This document shows, in pieces, positions 41,980 to 53,626 of a stretch of 64,000 bases of DNA. The notes below the pieces were generated by a model. It saw only the letters and a list, made by a program, of their open reading frames with translations. It did not search any database and was not told the origin of the DNA. The stretch covers positions 1 to 64,000 of the forward strand of contig JBAOKB010000019.1 of the NCBI GenBank assembly GCA_037044905.1, read 5' to 3'. Source of the stretch: Hortaea werneckii (taxonomy: Eukaryota > Ascomycota > Dothideomycetes > Mycosphaerellales > Teratosphaeriaceae). Within the stretch, counting starts at the first letter, position 1. Each line of letters begins with the position of its first letter. A program made the position numbers and the translations under genes.

Positions 41980-44295
41980 TTACACGTCTCCACCATTCGG
42001 TCCACCACTCATGCTTTCTTCTTCCTCAGTTTCTACATAAGCCTGCAGGCTCTTTCGGGGAAGCTGCTGCATAGATCGATGTCTCGAGAACCCCTTCGGC
42101 GGTTGACTCTGGCGTTCAGAGGTCGAGCGCAAATCTCCGACAGAATGGACCCGATGTGATGTGACTGGTGCAGGCAGTGGTGGCCAGTACGTCGAGTCGC
42201 TCAGCGTGGGACCATGTCTTTTTGAACGAGACCTCTCTTGGGCAGCAACTGAAGAGCCATTGGCTGGGTGTTGCAGGCGCGCATTTGGATGGCTTTCCGC
42301 TGCCTGAAGCTGACGTGACGTGTCAGGACGTGCCTGCGGCCGTTGTCGCAGATCATCATCTATGGTATTTCCATTGCCATCTATGTATCGGACTTCCTCG
42401 CTGAAAGACTCTGGGCTTGTTCTGGCAGCGTCATCTCCATCACGTCCCTGTAGATTTGGCTTGCCGGAGCTCGGTACAGTAGCATGGCGGGAAGCTGACA
42501 CGCTTTGTGCCTCAGATGACAATCTCACGTCATTTTCAATCGGCTGCTGCGACTTTTTGGATACATGCTGATGTGTAAGCATAGCTGGCTCGTCCAACAG
42601 TTTGTACGACTTCTTAGGATCCTTCAGCGAGACAGCGAAAGCTTGGAATCTCCCATCGGGAGGAGAGTGTTCGACAAGATCGTAGTCGTTGGGACCCAGT
42701 ACACCGGCAACCTGAGAGCAGACTTCTAGCCTCGCTTTCAGCAGTGAAAGCTGCTTGTCTGGATACTTCAGGTCACCATTAGAATCGCGTGGTGATCGTC
42801 GAGGTATAATGCATGCGTGTTCAATTCCAGCCTTCATGACTCCGATTTCATCATCCCGCTCACGTAGCAACCTAGTCAAGCGCGAGCTTTTCCGGCGCTC
42901 ATGCCCAACGTCATCCACCGCAGCTCTGAATCGTCGGTCCAGTCTGTCAATTTCATCGTCCCTAAGCCGTATGAGCCTTGCACCTTCGGCTATGACACGA
43001 TTCTGCTCCCCTGCGACTTCATCTTTATATTCGCAAAGGGCCTGCATCTTCCTCAGCTCATCTTGATGTTCGCGCATCAACTGAGCACGCTCTTCATCCC
43101 ACTGACATCTTTGCCTCTCGAGGTCACCCAGCAGACTTTGCGTGGAAGCACTAGCCTCTCTCAGCTCATTCAAGCTTTGCTGAGAATTGCGATACATCTG
43201 TCGACAGTCGGCGGAAAGCCGCTCAATCTTGTGATCCTTTTCGCGCATCACTTCACTTAGCTGGACAATCTCATTTTCTCGATCGAGCAAGGAGTTCTGC
43301 ATCAATGCAATCCGCTCTTCAGCCTCAGCAGACGTCTCCCTGATGCGGTGCATGTGAGCGAGTTCGAGTTCCTTGTCGGCCAGGTGTTGCTCACTTGTCC
43401 GCAGCTCCTCTTGAGTCCGACATAACTGCTCATCAAGACGTGCGATTTCTAGATTCCTGAACGCTACTGCTCCAGGTGAAATTGTCGCGTTCTCATCGGT
43501 GTCTTTGAAATGGCCATGAGGTTCACGCAATGTGCCCTGCATGCTTGAATGAGTCTCATGGTCGACCGCTTCTTTACTTTTCGCTGGTTGTGTAATTGAA
43601 GAAGAGGGTTGCGTGTTTATACCATGTAAGCCGGCATTGAGCGCAATGATGTCGCGCATCACCTTCGCATTTTCTTCATCGAGCTGGCAATTCTGCTTCA
43701 GCATTGTCTTGTTATACTTCTTCAAAGTGCTCATGGTTACACTGGCGAGCTCGAGCTTCTGGCGAAGCAACTGTTCCTGTGGGGATGGCTCCGCGTCAGG
43801 CAGTCTCGACTCAGCTGTTTTAGAACGAGCATCTCCTGTGCGCTCGTGCTCCTGCCATGAATTTGTGCTGCCATTTGTGCTGCCAGGCGGCGTAAATTGT
43901 GGTTGGACCCTGTCCATCCTGTCCTCAAGGTCGGAGACGGATTTCTCGAGCGCCATGATCCTGGAACCGGTACTATTACAATCGTTCTGAAGAGACTCAA
44001 GAGTTCGCCAGAGTATGGCATTCGACGGTGCGCTCTGGTGTTCCATCTGAGGGTTTGCCGTGCATTGCGACCACGGGAGACTAGCTTGGCTCTCCGCCCG
44101 GGCAGCATGTAACCTTCCGTCGAGGTCTTCAAGATTTGTTTTGAGATCGCCAAGCTGCTGGGAGAAGGCGTCGTAGCTTGTCGATGGGAAGTCATCTGGC
44201 CTAGTTGCTGCCGCTGATACACGACGTTTGTTGGCCAGTTCTGCGATCTGCTGCTTTAGCTGATGCAGCTCAAGCTGGAACGTTGGAGCGTCCAT
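41980..44295 (-). CDS. large coiled-coil protein, function unknown
   Basis: A single exon of 771 aa from the first ATG (44295). Residues about 1-30 and then about 160-480 show heptad patterns rich in Leu, Glu, Gln, Arg and Lys, including a long stretch of Glu-Glu-Arg/Leu repeats and an Arg-Leu-x-Arg-Leu-Leu-Arg-Glu-Arg-Asp segment, so the protein is mostly a dimeric coiled coil. The last 200 residues are disordered, Ser/Pro/Gln-rich. No enzyme domain, membrane helix or signal peptide. The layout fits a cytoskeletal or spindle-pole scaffold, but no homolog is recognised. Confidence 0.72.
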   Translation of the reverse strand: MDAPTFQLELHQLKQQIAELANKRRVSAAATRPDDFPSTSYDAFSQQLGDLKTNLEDLDGRLHAARAESQASLPWSQCTANPQMEHQSAPSNAILWRTLESLQNDCNSTGSRIMALEKSVSDLEDRMDRVQPQFTPPGSTNGSTNSWQEHERTGDARSKTAESRLPDAEPSPQEQLLRQKLELASVTMSTLKKYNKTMLKQNCQLDEENAKVMRDIIALNAGLHGINTQPSSSITQPAKSKEAVDHETHSSMQGTLREPHGHFKDTDENATISPGAVAFRNLEIARLDEQLCRTQEELRTSEQHLADKELELAHMHRIRETSAEAEERIALMQNSLLDRENEIVQLSEVMREKDHKIERLSADCRQMYRNSQQSLNELREASASTQSLLGDLERQRCQWDEERAQLMREHQDELRKMQALCEYKDEVAGEQNRVIAEGARLIRLRDDEIDRLDRRFRAAVDDVGHERRKSSRLTRLLRERDDEIGVMKAGIEHACIIPRRSPRDSNGDLKYPDKQLSLLKARLEVCSQVAGVLGPNDYDLVEHSPPDGRFQAFAVSLKDPKKSYKLLDEPAMLTHQHVSKKSQQPIENDVRLSSEAQSVSASRHATVPSSGKPNLQGRDGDDAARTSPESFSEEVRYIDGNGNTIDDDLRQRPQARPDTSRQLQAAESHPNARLQHPANGSSVAAQERSRSKRHGPTLSDSTYWPPLPAPVTSHRVHSVGDLRSTSERQSQPPKGFSRHRSMQQLPRKSLQAYVETEEEESMSGGPNGGDV

Positions 44296-45121
44296 GAGGA
44301 AATTCCACTTCACGAAGCCGGTATGTACTTGAATCTGACTATTCTAACTTTCTTGCGTCGGCCGACGAACGATCACGTCGGCGGGTCTCCCACCTGCAGT
44401 CTGCAGAGATGAAGGTTGATGGAGTGAGGCGAGCGAGTGGGAGAGTTAGGGCGGCGGGGCTGCAGCAGGCGGGCCAATGAGTGACGTCGATGACGGAAGC
44501 TAAGAAGCGGGCGTTCGGAGACATGCGCATTCATGCCTAAGGCAGCAGTGCTTTGGAGGTCACCTCACCCAACCTCACCTGGGCACCAACTGATACCATG
44601 GCAACTATGGATTGATTGACATCAACCTAGCTCGTTGTTGAAGAGTGCGATGGAATTGTATTGGACTCAAGTTGGTCGTAGTATATCCTATCTCGTGCGT
44701 GTCTAGTCTTGGCGAGATATGAAAGCACCTCAGACTCACGCTTGATTGTCTAATAGCAGTGGACAGTTCGACCAGATACGTTGTTCTGAGCTTCTCAGGG
44801 GGGATGCTGGTTTTGAGTGACTACATAAGTTAGGTCCTGAGCGAGTCATACTCAAAGCCGCGGCGCCACTTTACGCCCAATCGGCCGAGAAACCTCTGCA
44901 AAATATCGTTCAACAGCCACCTGGGCTTGGATATTCAAAAACGACTCACCCAGACAACCAGCACAGTTCCGGCGCATGATGCGTGTCTCAGCAGGTAGGC
45001 GGGACCTGCAAGTGAAGCAGCAAGCTGGACAGATTCTGAAGTGCCAAAAGGACGGGCTCTTGAGACATGCCTTCGTCCGTCGTGCGTCCGGTGTCATCCC
45101 AACCCGCCAAGACAGCAAGCT
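44296..45121. other. intergenic region
   Basis: Promoter of the coiled-coil gene and 3' flank of the GPI-type protein gene. A minus-strand open frame at 44852-45118 has no family match. Nothing else was seen. Confidence 0.45.
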
Positions 45122-46152
45122 CTACAGTATCAACCAGAGGAGCGCTCCAGACACAAGTGTTGACACAACGTTCGAGAACCCGTTGCTCACGCTTGCACTG
45201 TTGTATTGCAACCGCGACCCAGGAAGCTCGCCACCGTCCGGCGTGTACGTGCGCATGCAGAGAAACGTGACCTCCGGTTCGGGATCGTTCTCCTGGTCAT
45301 AGAGAACATTCACCACTGGTGTAAACCCTGTGCGACCACCTAGACCAAGGTCTAAGCCGTCATCTATCACAGAAGAGTTAAATGTGAGCGGTTCCCTTGC
45401 ATAGGCGACTCGGTATAGATTGTAGTCCTGCGGCAGCACAGGCTGACATGCAGTATCGTCTCCTGCCGGACGGGAAATATTTGTCGCAACATCCGGGCCG
45501 GAGATAGTACCCCCCGTTACGCTGACGAGGCTTGCAAGGTATGAGCAAGTCGTCTGTAGGTCCCTGGAGTTCGAGCCAATTTCTTGCATACTGTGCTCTA
45601 CATATTGTGCGAGCGCCTCACAGCGGGTCCAGGAAGGATAACTGTCTGCCGAGTACTCGAAGGTGCGTATGGCATCTCTCATGTTCTCCAGACAGGAGGC
45701 ATCGGGTCCTGTAAAGGCGGAAGGGCATGACGTCGTATTTTCGTAGTTGTCTCTAGAGCTCTCGGGAAACGTTTGTCCCTGAAACTGGAAGAGCAGCGAG
45801 CATGCCGGTGGCTGGCTTGCAAGGTCTACGTCTTCCGGTGCTCCAACATAGAGACCCAGCGTGGAAAACGTGGTACCCGTAGCGCCGAGATTAACGCCCC
45901 GAGTCGCACCATCAGTCAAGGTGTACGAGAGGCTGATGTTGGATTCCGGAATATTGAAGGCATTAGGGACCATACCGACACCTCGCGCAATGGTGTTCTC
46001 AGGTGTGCGTGGGGCAATATGCCTGTCTCGTTGGCAGTTCCGCCACATGGTAAGGCATCGCATGGTGCGATTGACTTGTCAAGGTTCAGATCAGTGCTGC
46101 GGTCCGCATATGCAACAGCTGCCAGGGAGGCTGCGAGCAGGCTGTGTTGCAT
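45122..46152 (-). CDS. secreted GPI-type surface protein, function unknown
   Basis: ATG 46152 opens a clear signal peptide (Leu-Leu-Ala-Ala-Ser-Leu-Ala-Ala-Val-Ala-Tyr-Ala). The rest of the protein is in another frame. A 65-bp GT-AG intron (45982-46046, weak donor GTGGCG) joins 46047-46152 to 45122-45981 in frame to 321 aa. The mature part is Cys-, Asn- and Ser-rich with several N-glycosylation sites, and the end is a short hydrophobic tail (Val-Ser-Gly-Ala-Leu-Leu-Trp-Leu-Ile-Leu) after small residues, as for GPI anchoring. If the intron is not real, the gene is frameshifted. No family is recognised. Confidence 0.58.
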
Positions 46153-46921
46153 CCTGCGTCCTAAACCACCTTCGATCTGCATACAGGATGTTGAAAGGCT
46201 GTGTGATTGAGCTGAGATTGGAAGATGCTAAGAATTGAACAAATATACTTGGGTCATCTAAAAGTATGCACGACGGGTCGAAGTGTAAATTGAAAGTGCG
46301 GGCAGAAAATATAGGACGACTACGCACTCTGCTTTGAATTGTGGTTTAAAGAGTCGTTTACTGCATGAGCGTTTCAATGGACGGCTCGTAGTCCAACTTA
46401 TGTCCTTTGCAAAGACAGTTGATGGTCGAAGTGTCAGTCCGCCAAGCCTGTGGCCCTCGACCCGTTGGATCGCTAAAGTAGTTCGGAGAGACGACAAACA
46501 TCGTCGGATGACTCCGTGAGGCGGCACAGTCGGACAGATTGGTAAGAGGTCAGGTGTCGTCTTGGCTGATGATACTAAGCGTTGCTTAGCGGTGAGTTTA
46601 GTCTCCTCGGCTCGGAGACAGAGCTCTACGAAATTTGATTGCGTGACTTGGAGAAACCGATCCTCCTCTCACTTTCGCCATTCCGTCAGTGGCCATTTCA
46701 ACATCGTGAGAGGGGAAACTCATCCAGCTTACAGTCATGTCCGAGGCCTCAAAGTAGGAACTTCGGCAGTAGTCAACCGCGAGGCGTTCTTTGACCTACT
46801 CGTACCAGGGATGGATAACGCTATCCTGGAGCTTGTACAACCATCTTCGAAATGCCTGTTTTGCCTAAATCAGGGGGGAATTATTTATGTAACTCCAGTC
46901 CGCTCTGATTAAGATCTGGAA
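46153..46921. other. intergenic region
   Basis: Promoter of the GPI-type protein gene and 3' flank of the Pth11-like receptor gene. No gene was recognised. Confidence 0.5.
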
Positions 46922-48207
46922 TCATTCACCATTGATGGTATGTATGCTTTGTATCTCTATGTCATGCTGGACGGTGATATGTTCGCTGAGCTCCAGATCA
47001 CCATTCGCATGTTGTGATTGCCTGTCCATAGTCATTTGCTTTCTCAAAGGCACCTCTTCTATTGATTCTGTGCCTCGAGATGGAGTATCACGAGATCCGT
47101 TGCTTGGCCCGCTCACGTGTGTGGTGATTTCCCTTGAATGGCGGGGCAGTTGGGCAAATTCCTTTGCAAATGAGCTAGATCTCCGGCGACTTGGGCCACC
47201 GATTGAAGACGATAGATACGATTCGAGATCCAGGTGCCTTGAAATCTTGCCTAAACAAAGGACGCTCATGGGAAAGACCAGTTGCGAGAATGTTGCAATG
47301 TCCTTTTTGGCGGTGGTGAGTGCAAAGTCTGGACTGTTCCACAATCGGGTCATAAACACGAGACGCACGCTCGCAGTCGTGACATACCTATGGACGGTCA
47401 GTACACCTCGCTCAGTCCTCGCTAGGGATTGAAAGACTAAGCCAAGGCCTTCAAGTTACTTACACCACCACATACAGTGCAATGATTATTACCGCTCCCT
47501 GCTTCTGATCTACCTTCATCTTCGAGTTAAGAATCGTGGGGATCAACAATCCATGTATAAGGACATCACTAACGATGTCGATGCCCCCCAATGTTGCCCA
47601 GAAGGCAGTCTTGAACCAAATTGTCAACACTGTTCATTCACAGTTAACAGCTGTGACTTACCCGATCAAAGCAACTTGCTCGGCCACGTTCAACGACTGC
47701 CCAGAACTTCGGTCCATCGCATTGAAACGCGGAAGCAAAAACGGCCGCAAGGAACGCCGTTGCTATAATGGTGGTGGCAATCGTAGCTTGCTTGCGTCTC
47801 CTCTCTCCAACCAGGCCGAAGACTTGGGCGTTGGACAAACCATTGAAGCCTTTCCAGGAGAGGATAGCAAGCAGGTAGAGCAGCTCGACTGCGTACTCTT
47901 CCTTCTCAAAGTCATCAAAGTCTCGAGGTCTGGACGCTGTTCCAAGCCCGGACTGAGTCTGCATGCACACCAAGGTCGACCATGCTATGGTGAAGAGCAG
48001 CATGGTGCCCAGGCTGACGAAGTCCCAAAGGACTGGATTGGTCCATTTCCACGTCCATGCCTGTGAGACGCCAGCGCGAAGTCTGACATATATGGTGGCG
48101 AAAACGAGTAGGATCGCTGGACACAGGAAAGTCACTACAAAGATCACCACAACCGCAGCCTGGTGTTTGGCATCTAGTATCGGTCTTCCGTCCGGACCTG
48201 CAATCAT
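46922..48207 (-). CDS. Pth11-like seven-helix membrane protein (fungal rhodopsin-domain family)
   Basis: Three exons (47662-48207, 47464-47609, 46922-47387; introns 52 and 76 bp) give 385 aa. The N-terminus (Asp-Gly-Arg-Pro-Ile-Leu-Asp) leads straight into the first of about seven membrane helices. Typical family marks are the Tyr-Val-Arg-Leu-Arg after helix 1, the long loop with Tyr-Leu-Leu-Ala-Ile-Leu-Ser, a Cys-x6-Trp-Ala segment in the middle, and a helix-7 exit followed by a Ser/Arg-rich cytoplasmic tail. There is no CFEM domain in front. Such proteins are proposed surface-sensing G-protein-coupled receptors. It diverges from the APC permease at 49093. Confidence 0.8.
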
Positions 48208-49092
48208 GTCGTAACCATCTGCATGAGCCGCGCTTGAACAAGCAGATGGGAGAAAGAACTGGATGTAGGCCGTCTACATACGATCTGCATGTCGGCGATG
48301 TCCCAAGTTTCCTTGCATTCCGTAGCAACCTTCTGCGTCACATAATGTCGTTTTAAGCGCAGATCGGCCAAGAGGATCGTCGGCGGAGACAGTACGGCTA
48401 CGCGCGGAGGGGGGCGGCCCATGGCATCCTGCATATCCGATCTGCGGGCAGCTACTTCATTGGCTATTAGCATGTGACAGCAACCAGCAGCCGAGAACTT
48501 ACCACCCTTCAAGCACGTTCACTAGAGACTGTACGTCCCACTTGGGGGCACACTCCGCTTCTTCGACCTCTGATGATGTGCATCTCTTATCGGACAAGCT
48601 GCATAATTTAATCCAAGCCAGTCAACGTCCTTTGCGGATTTCCTAGCATCTCGCTAAGAAAGCTAGCCACCCTCTCGGGGCAGAGTTGAGTTCCTTGTGA
48701 TGGACTTCAGGACACTCGTGCTGTAGATCTCTACCGACTTGGGAAGGTTGCAACGAATAGCACATGGCGAAACTGCCCTCTGAGAAAAAGCCGCGGCTTG
48801 TGTGAGTGGGAGGAAAGAAGCTGAGATGGACTAATCGACCTTGGTGGAGCATGGCCGATTTGCCCCTCGGAAGTGCGTTGGCCTTGAGAGCTGCGACACG
48901 TACCAGGAGGCCAAACATAAGATCGGTCAGAGTATCTGAGCCGGGTTCCGGCCATGTGTGCATGGCGTGCATCAAGTCGATCTCCCTTTGGCCACGTTGT
49001 AAGGAAGCACGAAGCGCTGTTTTCTTTGCACCTGGTTCCTAGTTCTTTCTTTCCTCCTCAAAGTTGCCCTCTCTGCCAGGGCTCATCGTTAC
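48208..49092. promoter_or_regulatory. divergent promoter between Pth11-like receptor and APC permease
   Basis: An 885-bp spacer between two outward-pointing membrane-protein genes. No gene or specific site was recognised. Confidence 0.45.
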
Positions 49093-50883
49093 ATGATTAC
49101 AGCCCAAGGATACGAGATGGAGAGACCGACAGAGCCGAAGACAGCTTATCCCTCTGAGGAGCTGGTAGGCGATCCTGGGCAAGTCGCACCACAAGTCCAA
49201 TACTCGCAGCAGCTTCAGGAAAAGTTTGGCTTGACCTCAATGATAGGGTTCTCATGTACGCGAGAAGACGACATTCGAATGGCCTTAAATTTGTGCCTGA
49301 CTGACCTTTCGCCTTAGGCACAATTATGATCACATGGGAGGCCATACTCTTCGTTTGTCAATACGGATTGACGGACGGGGGCCCTCTCGGCTCAATCATT
49401 GGCTACATTTTTTGTTGGATAGGATATACATGCGTAGCTCTCTGCCTGAGCGAGTTGAATAGCATTTATCCAACAGCTGGTGGGCAATATCGTAAGTGAC
49501 ATGAAGTTGCGAAATGGCAATAGCATGCTTATGCTCAATGACAGACTGGACATGTGAGCTAGCACCCAAGTCGTGGCGCAAGCCGTTGTCATACATGACT
49601 GGGTGGCTGCTCGTATTGGGTTGGCAAGCAGATCTTGCAAGCGCGGCATACCTCGGTGGCACAATCATTCAAGGGCTAGCGTCTCTGAATTATCCAGATT
49701 ACGAAGTGCAACGATGGCAGGCAAGTCGAGCAGATTGAGTTCTCGGTCGTTGCTAACAGAAATACCAGGGTACGCTCATACTGTACGCAGTGGTCCTTTT
49801 TGCAATGTTTTTCAACTCTGTCCTCGCCCGACTTTTGCCATTTGCCGAGGGCACTATTCTCGCAATACATGTCCTAGGATGGTTCGCTATTCTGGTGTCA
49901 CTGATTGTTGTCGGACCGCGACATTCTAATGAGGAAGTCTGGGGCACCTTCTACAACCTAGGCGGATACGAACAAACAGAGTGGAGTGACTTTTTTTGTT
50001 GGCCTGATTGGTCCTGTATTTGCTTTCATGGGTGCTGTAAGTTGACTTTCGATTCTTCACATGCCAGTCGTGACAGCTTTGATAACAACTAATTGTACTT
50101 TAGGACGGCGCAACGCATATGAGCGAAGAGGCACGCAACCCACGCACTACTATTCCCTGGGCATTGATTACTAGCATCAGTCTGAACGGTTCTCTGGGGT
50201 TCGGAATGCTTCTCGCGCTACTCTACTGTCAGGGAGATGTGATGCAAAACCTGGAAAGCCCGACTGGATTCCCATTTTTAGAAGCCTTCTTACAGGCTCT
50301 CCGATCACTACCTTGGGCGACGGCTTATACGAGCATACTCCTTGTTCTACTAATATTCGCGAATGTGGCCGTGCTCGCTGCCACGTCGAGGACAACCTAC
50401 GCCTTTGCACGGGACAACGGACTACCGTTTTCGAATTACATTGGCCACCTCCACGAACGCAGCAAGCTGCCGATCTGGGCCCTCGCATTGTCCGTTACAA
50501 TCACTATGCTTCTAGGACTCATCAACATCGGATCGTCAACAGCCTTCAACGCAGTGATCTCCCTGGTCGTCGCTGCATACTACAGCTCCTACTTCAACGC
50601 CATAGTCTTGCTTACATGGCGCAAGTTGAATGGTACCGCACCGGAACCCGGGCCGTGGAATATTGGCAAGACACCAAGTTTGATCGTCAACATCATGACG
50701 CTGATCTACATCGTCATTGTCTTCATCTTCTCTTTCTTCCCTCTGACGGTCACGGACCTTACGCCGAGCTCTTTCAATTGGGCCGTGGTACTCTACTTTG
50801 GAGTTGTTGGAATTGGCAATGTACTATACCTGATTCGTGGGAAAAGCTACTGCGAGCCTAAGCCGTTCTACAGGAAGCATTGA
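49093..50883 (+). CDS. APC permease (GABA/choline type) with a one-base frameshift
   Basis: Five exons (49093-49255, 49318-49491, 49545-49720, 49769-50036, 50104-50883) rebuild a permease of about 519 aa with 12 helices; marks include Thr-Asp-Gly-Gly-Pro-Leu-Gly-Ser-Ile, Tyr-Pro-Thr-Ala-Gly-Gly-Gln-Tyr, Met-Ser-Glu-Glu and Ser-Arg-Thr-Thr-Tyr-Ala-Phe-Ala-Arg-Asp, typical of fungal GABA/choline permeases. The third intron has a GC donor (GCAAGT at 49721). In exon 4 a T7 run (49991-49997) shifts the frame: T6 would continue into a normal helix, T7 gives nonsense then a stop. All other junctions keep phase. So either the assembly has one extra T or the gene is recently broken. Confidence 0.8.
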
Positions 50884-51312
50884 TGTTGTCACGAAGACAA
50901 TTTTAGAGAGAATAGAGTACTCAGCATCCAAATATGACATGCTCGCATTCTTTTCCGCACTCTGCGTTCAAAGACTTTTGACCCATTAGAGATTCCGACC
51001 CACTCATGTGAAGTTGAAATTTGCAATTAAAATAAAGGCATCTCAAATGCAGCATGGTGGTATGAGCCACCAGCGGCCCATAAATCTCCTGTTGATAACT
51101 TCAGCTGAAGCTGTTTACTCTTTCCCGGATTGATCGTTCTTCTTTGACTAAGACATGCATAAATCAGCAGCCCGGTCGATAGCTCGGAACCCAATAGAAG
51201 ATTCAGCATTATTACAGAGAATTGCTTCAGACTCAAATTGCTCCAGCGTCCCATTTTAATGCCAAATTCTCATTCCTAAGATGAGGCCCGGTCAAAGACA
51301 CTACGGCAGAGA
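50884..51312. other. convergent 3' flanks
   Basis: Spacer between the permease and the acyl-CoA dehydrogenase. No gene was recognised. Confidence 0.5.
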
Positions 51313-53288
51313 CTACAACATTGACTTTTGCCGTGCCGTGCCCGAGGAAGAATGCGACACCCCGAAAGCAATCTCTCGGTCTAGGGCGGCGGCTTGCGAA
51401 TCAAGCTTGCGATCCAGCGCAGCAGATCTATCCCGCAAGTTGAGCCAGCGATTGGCCAACTCGATCTTGACCGCTTTTGTTTGCCCGGCCTCATCTGAAC
51501 TTCCCATCAAAGCGTTATCGAGCAATAGAACGCTCGTCACAACACGGAAAAAAGCTTCCATGAGCTGACGGCCATGATACCGGAGCTCTTCTCCTGAAAG
51601 ACGGAGCCACTTTTCCTTTAGCTCTGTCTTCTGGGCATCGATTGCCTCCACAATACCATCACGACCTTCGAGCTTGTTTGAGGTATCTCGGCACGCATCA
51701 AGCCTTTCGGAAATCCAGGCGAAGAATGCTGATTGAGTCTTCTCGCCATCCCTTCCCTTAAGGACACGCACGATATCAGCAGCCATGACTTCAGTCGTCC
51801 CTTCCCAGATCACATTGGCAAAATTATCCCGCCACAACCTCGCCACATTGAACTCCTGCTCATCTTCCAAGAACCCAACGCCACCGAGCGACTCAATGCA
51901 CTCCTGAAGCCCGCTGGCGGCTGCACGGCTGCACTTGCATTTGGCGATCGGCGTAAGAAGTCTGAGTAGGGCTTGCGCTTGGACGACCGAGCTGACGAGA
52001 CGTGTACTTGCAGACTTGCCATCCGTGCTATCTTGGAAGGACCTGGGTTCCTCCGCAATCCCCAGTAGAAGCACCGTGAAGAAGCCAAAGTGCATGTGCG
52101 CGGCATACTGCAGGCTATTCACCGCCAATGCGTGGACGTAGGCGGTGTTCTTCTCCAGTAATGAGCCTTGTACTTTTCTCACTCGAGCATAGGCTCGTGA
52201 GATCGCTAGACCTCGTCCCCAATAGCCCAATGCGCCGATTGCGGTGTGTACTCTCGTAATGTTGAGGATAGCGGAAATCTCCTTGACACCTTCACCTTCT
52301 TGGCCTATTAGATAGGCCCGCATACCGTCGAGAACCAGTTCGGCCGTGGGCAGAGCGCGAGTCCCTAGTTTTGGCTTGAGTCTTTGGATACTGACTCCGT
52401 TCATCTCCACGCCGTTTCCATCGATCGACGTCCTCCGCATCGGTGCGTAGAAAGCTGAAAGCCCCTTTTCTGTCTGTGCTAGCAAGACCGCCATTTGCGA
52501 ATCTGTCGCGCTGCTGAACCATTTGAACCCACTTATGCTCCAGGGGCCTAGAGGCATTCCGTGAGCATCCTTCCCACCTGCATCGTGACCCAGGAGAATG
52601 CCGACGGTCTCAGTATTCCTGACATCGCTGCCGCCTGACCTTTCCGTCATCCACTGTCCACTCGTCCAAGCCTGTGTTGGATCCCGACTGGTCAGTCGAC
52701 GATATGCTTCGGCGAAGACGGTGCGTTGTTGCTCGTTGAGTTTGGTCCCGGATAGATGTCTTCGAAGTAGGGATGCTGCTCCATCAGTCATGGAAGAAGG
52801 ACACATTACCATTGCGGCAGATCCAGTCCACAGATGGATCTTCATGAACTGTCGAAGGCGGGCACAGTAATTTGCCTCCTCGTACGGAATGGCGACAACG
52901 CCTCCAGCGATTCCGAGTCGTTGGAGTTCTTGCCATCCATGGCTGGTATGGAGATTGGTTCGAGGTCTTCCAAATGTTGTGTGGGTGGAGACGGTCGGTG
53001 GATGCTTCTCGGCTTCATCGATCAATTCGAAGATGTCTGGTTGCACTACACGCTGGCCCCAATCCGAAAGCTCGGTGGCAGTTTTCAACTGGCTTTGAGA
53101 ATGACCTAGCAATCAATGTTAATGTTGTATTAGTGCGATTCATTGAGACCTGCGTACGTACAGTCTACAATGGTTCTGAAGACAGCGTCGTCCTCATACT
53201 GATTCTTGATATATGGCGGCTCTTGGAAAAAGCCTGAGCTTCCGCTAGATGGACGCAATGGTGTGTTCGGAGGCATAGTGTTCTGCAT
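51313..53288 (-). CDS. AidB-like acyl-CoA dehydrogenase
   Basis: Two exons (53162-53288, 51313-53105; 56-bp intron) give 639 aa; a second in-frame ATG at 53276 is an alternative start. The length, the N-terminal extension before the helical domain and the Gln-Trp-Met-Thr-Glu-Arg-Ser-Gly-Gly-Ser-Asp flavin motif point to the AidB branch of the family. Further marks are Lys-Trp-Phe-Ser-Ser-Ala, Arg-Val-His-Thr-Ala and the Trp-Glu-Gly-Thr-Thr-Glu end of the catalytic helix. Members bind FAD and oxidise acyl-CoA thioesters or act on nucleic-acid alkylation in bacteria; the fungal role is not known. There is no presequence. The C-terminal Ser-Met-Leu is only a weak peroxisomal tail. Confidence 0.88.
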
Positions 53289-53626
53289 ACGAATCTCAAA
53301 TCGCCTTGAAATCAATACAAAGCCCAAGAATATAAGTCTGTCTGTATTCAAAACGAGGCTAGAGGTGCATGTGAAGTGGGGTCTCTCGACGTTCACTTAA
53401 CCGAGGACCAATTACTTCCCGCGGCTGAGAATGTACTTTGTCACCAACGCACTGAACACCACAAAGGTCGAAACATAGAAGCTCAATTCCTCTTCTCAAT
53501 TCATAAGCCCATCTCCGTGGTCACTGACATAAAATAAAATCGCACAGAACTTCCTCAGCCTTCAGGCCTTTATGCGAAAGCTGATGATCATCTCCCTCAA
53601 AACCCACCATCCCCCCCTTCCCCTCC
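53289..53626. other. intergenic region
   Basis: Promoter of the acyl-CoA dehydrogenase gene. Nothing else was recognised. Confidence 0.5.
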
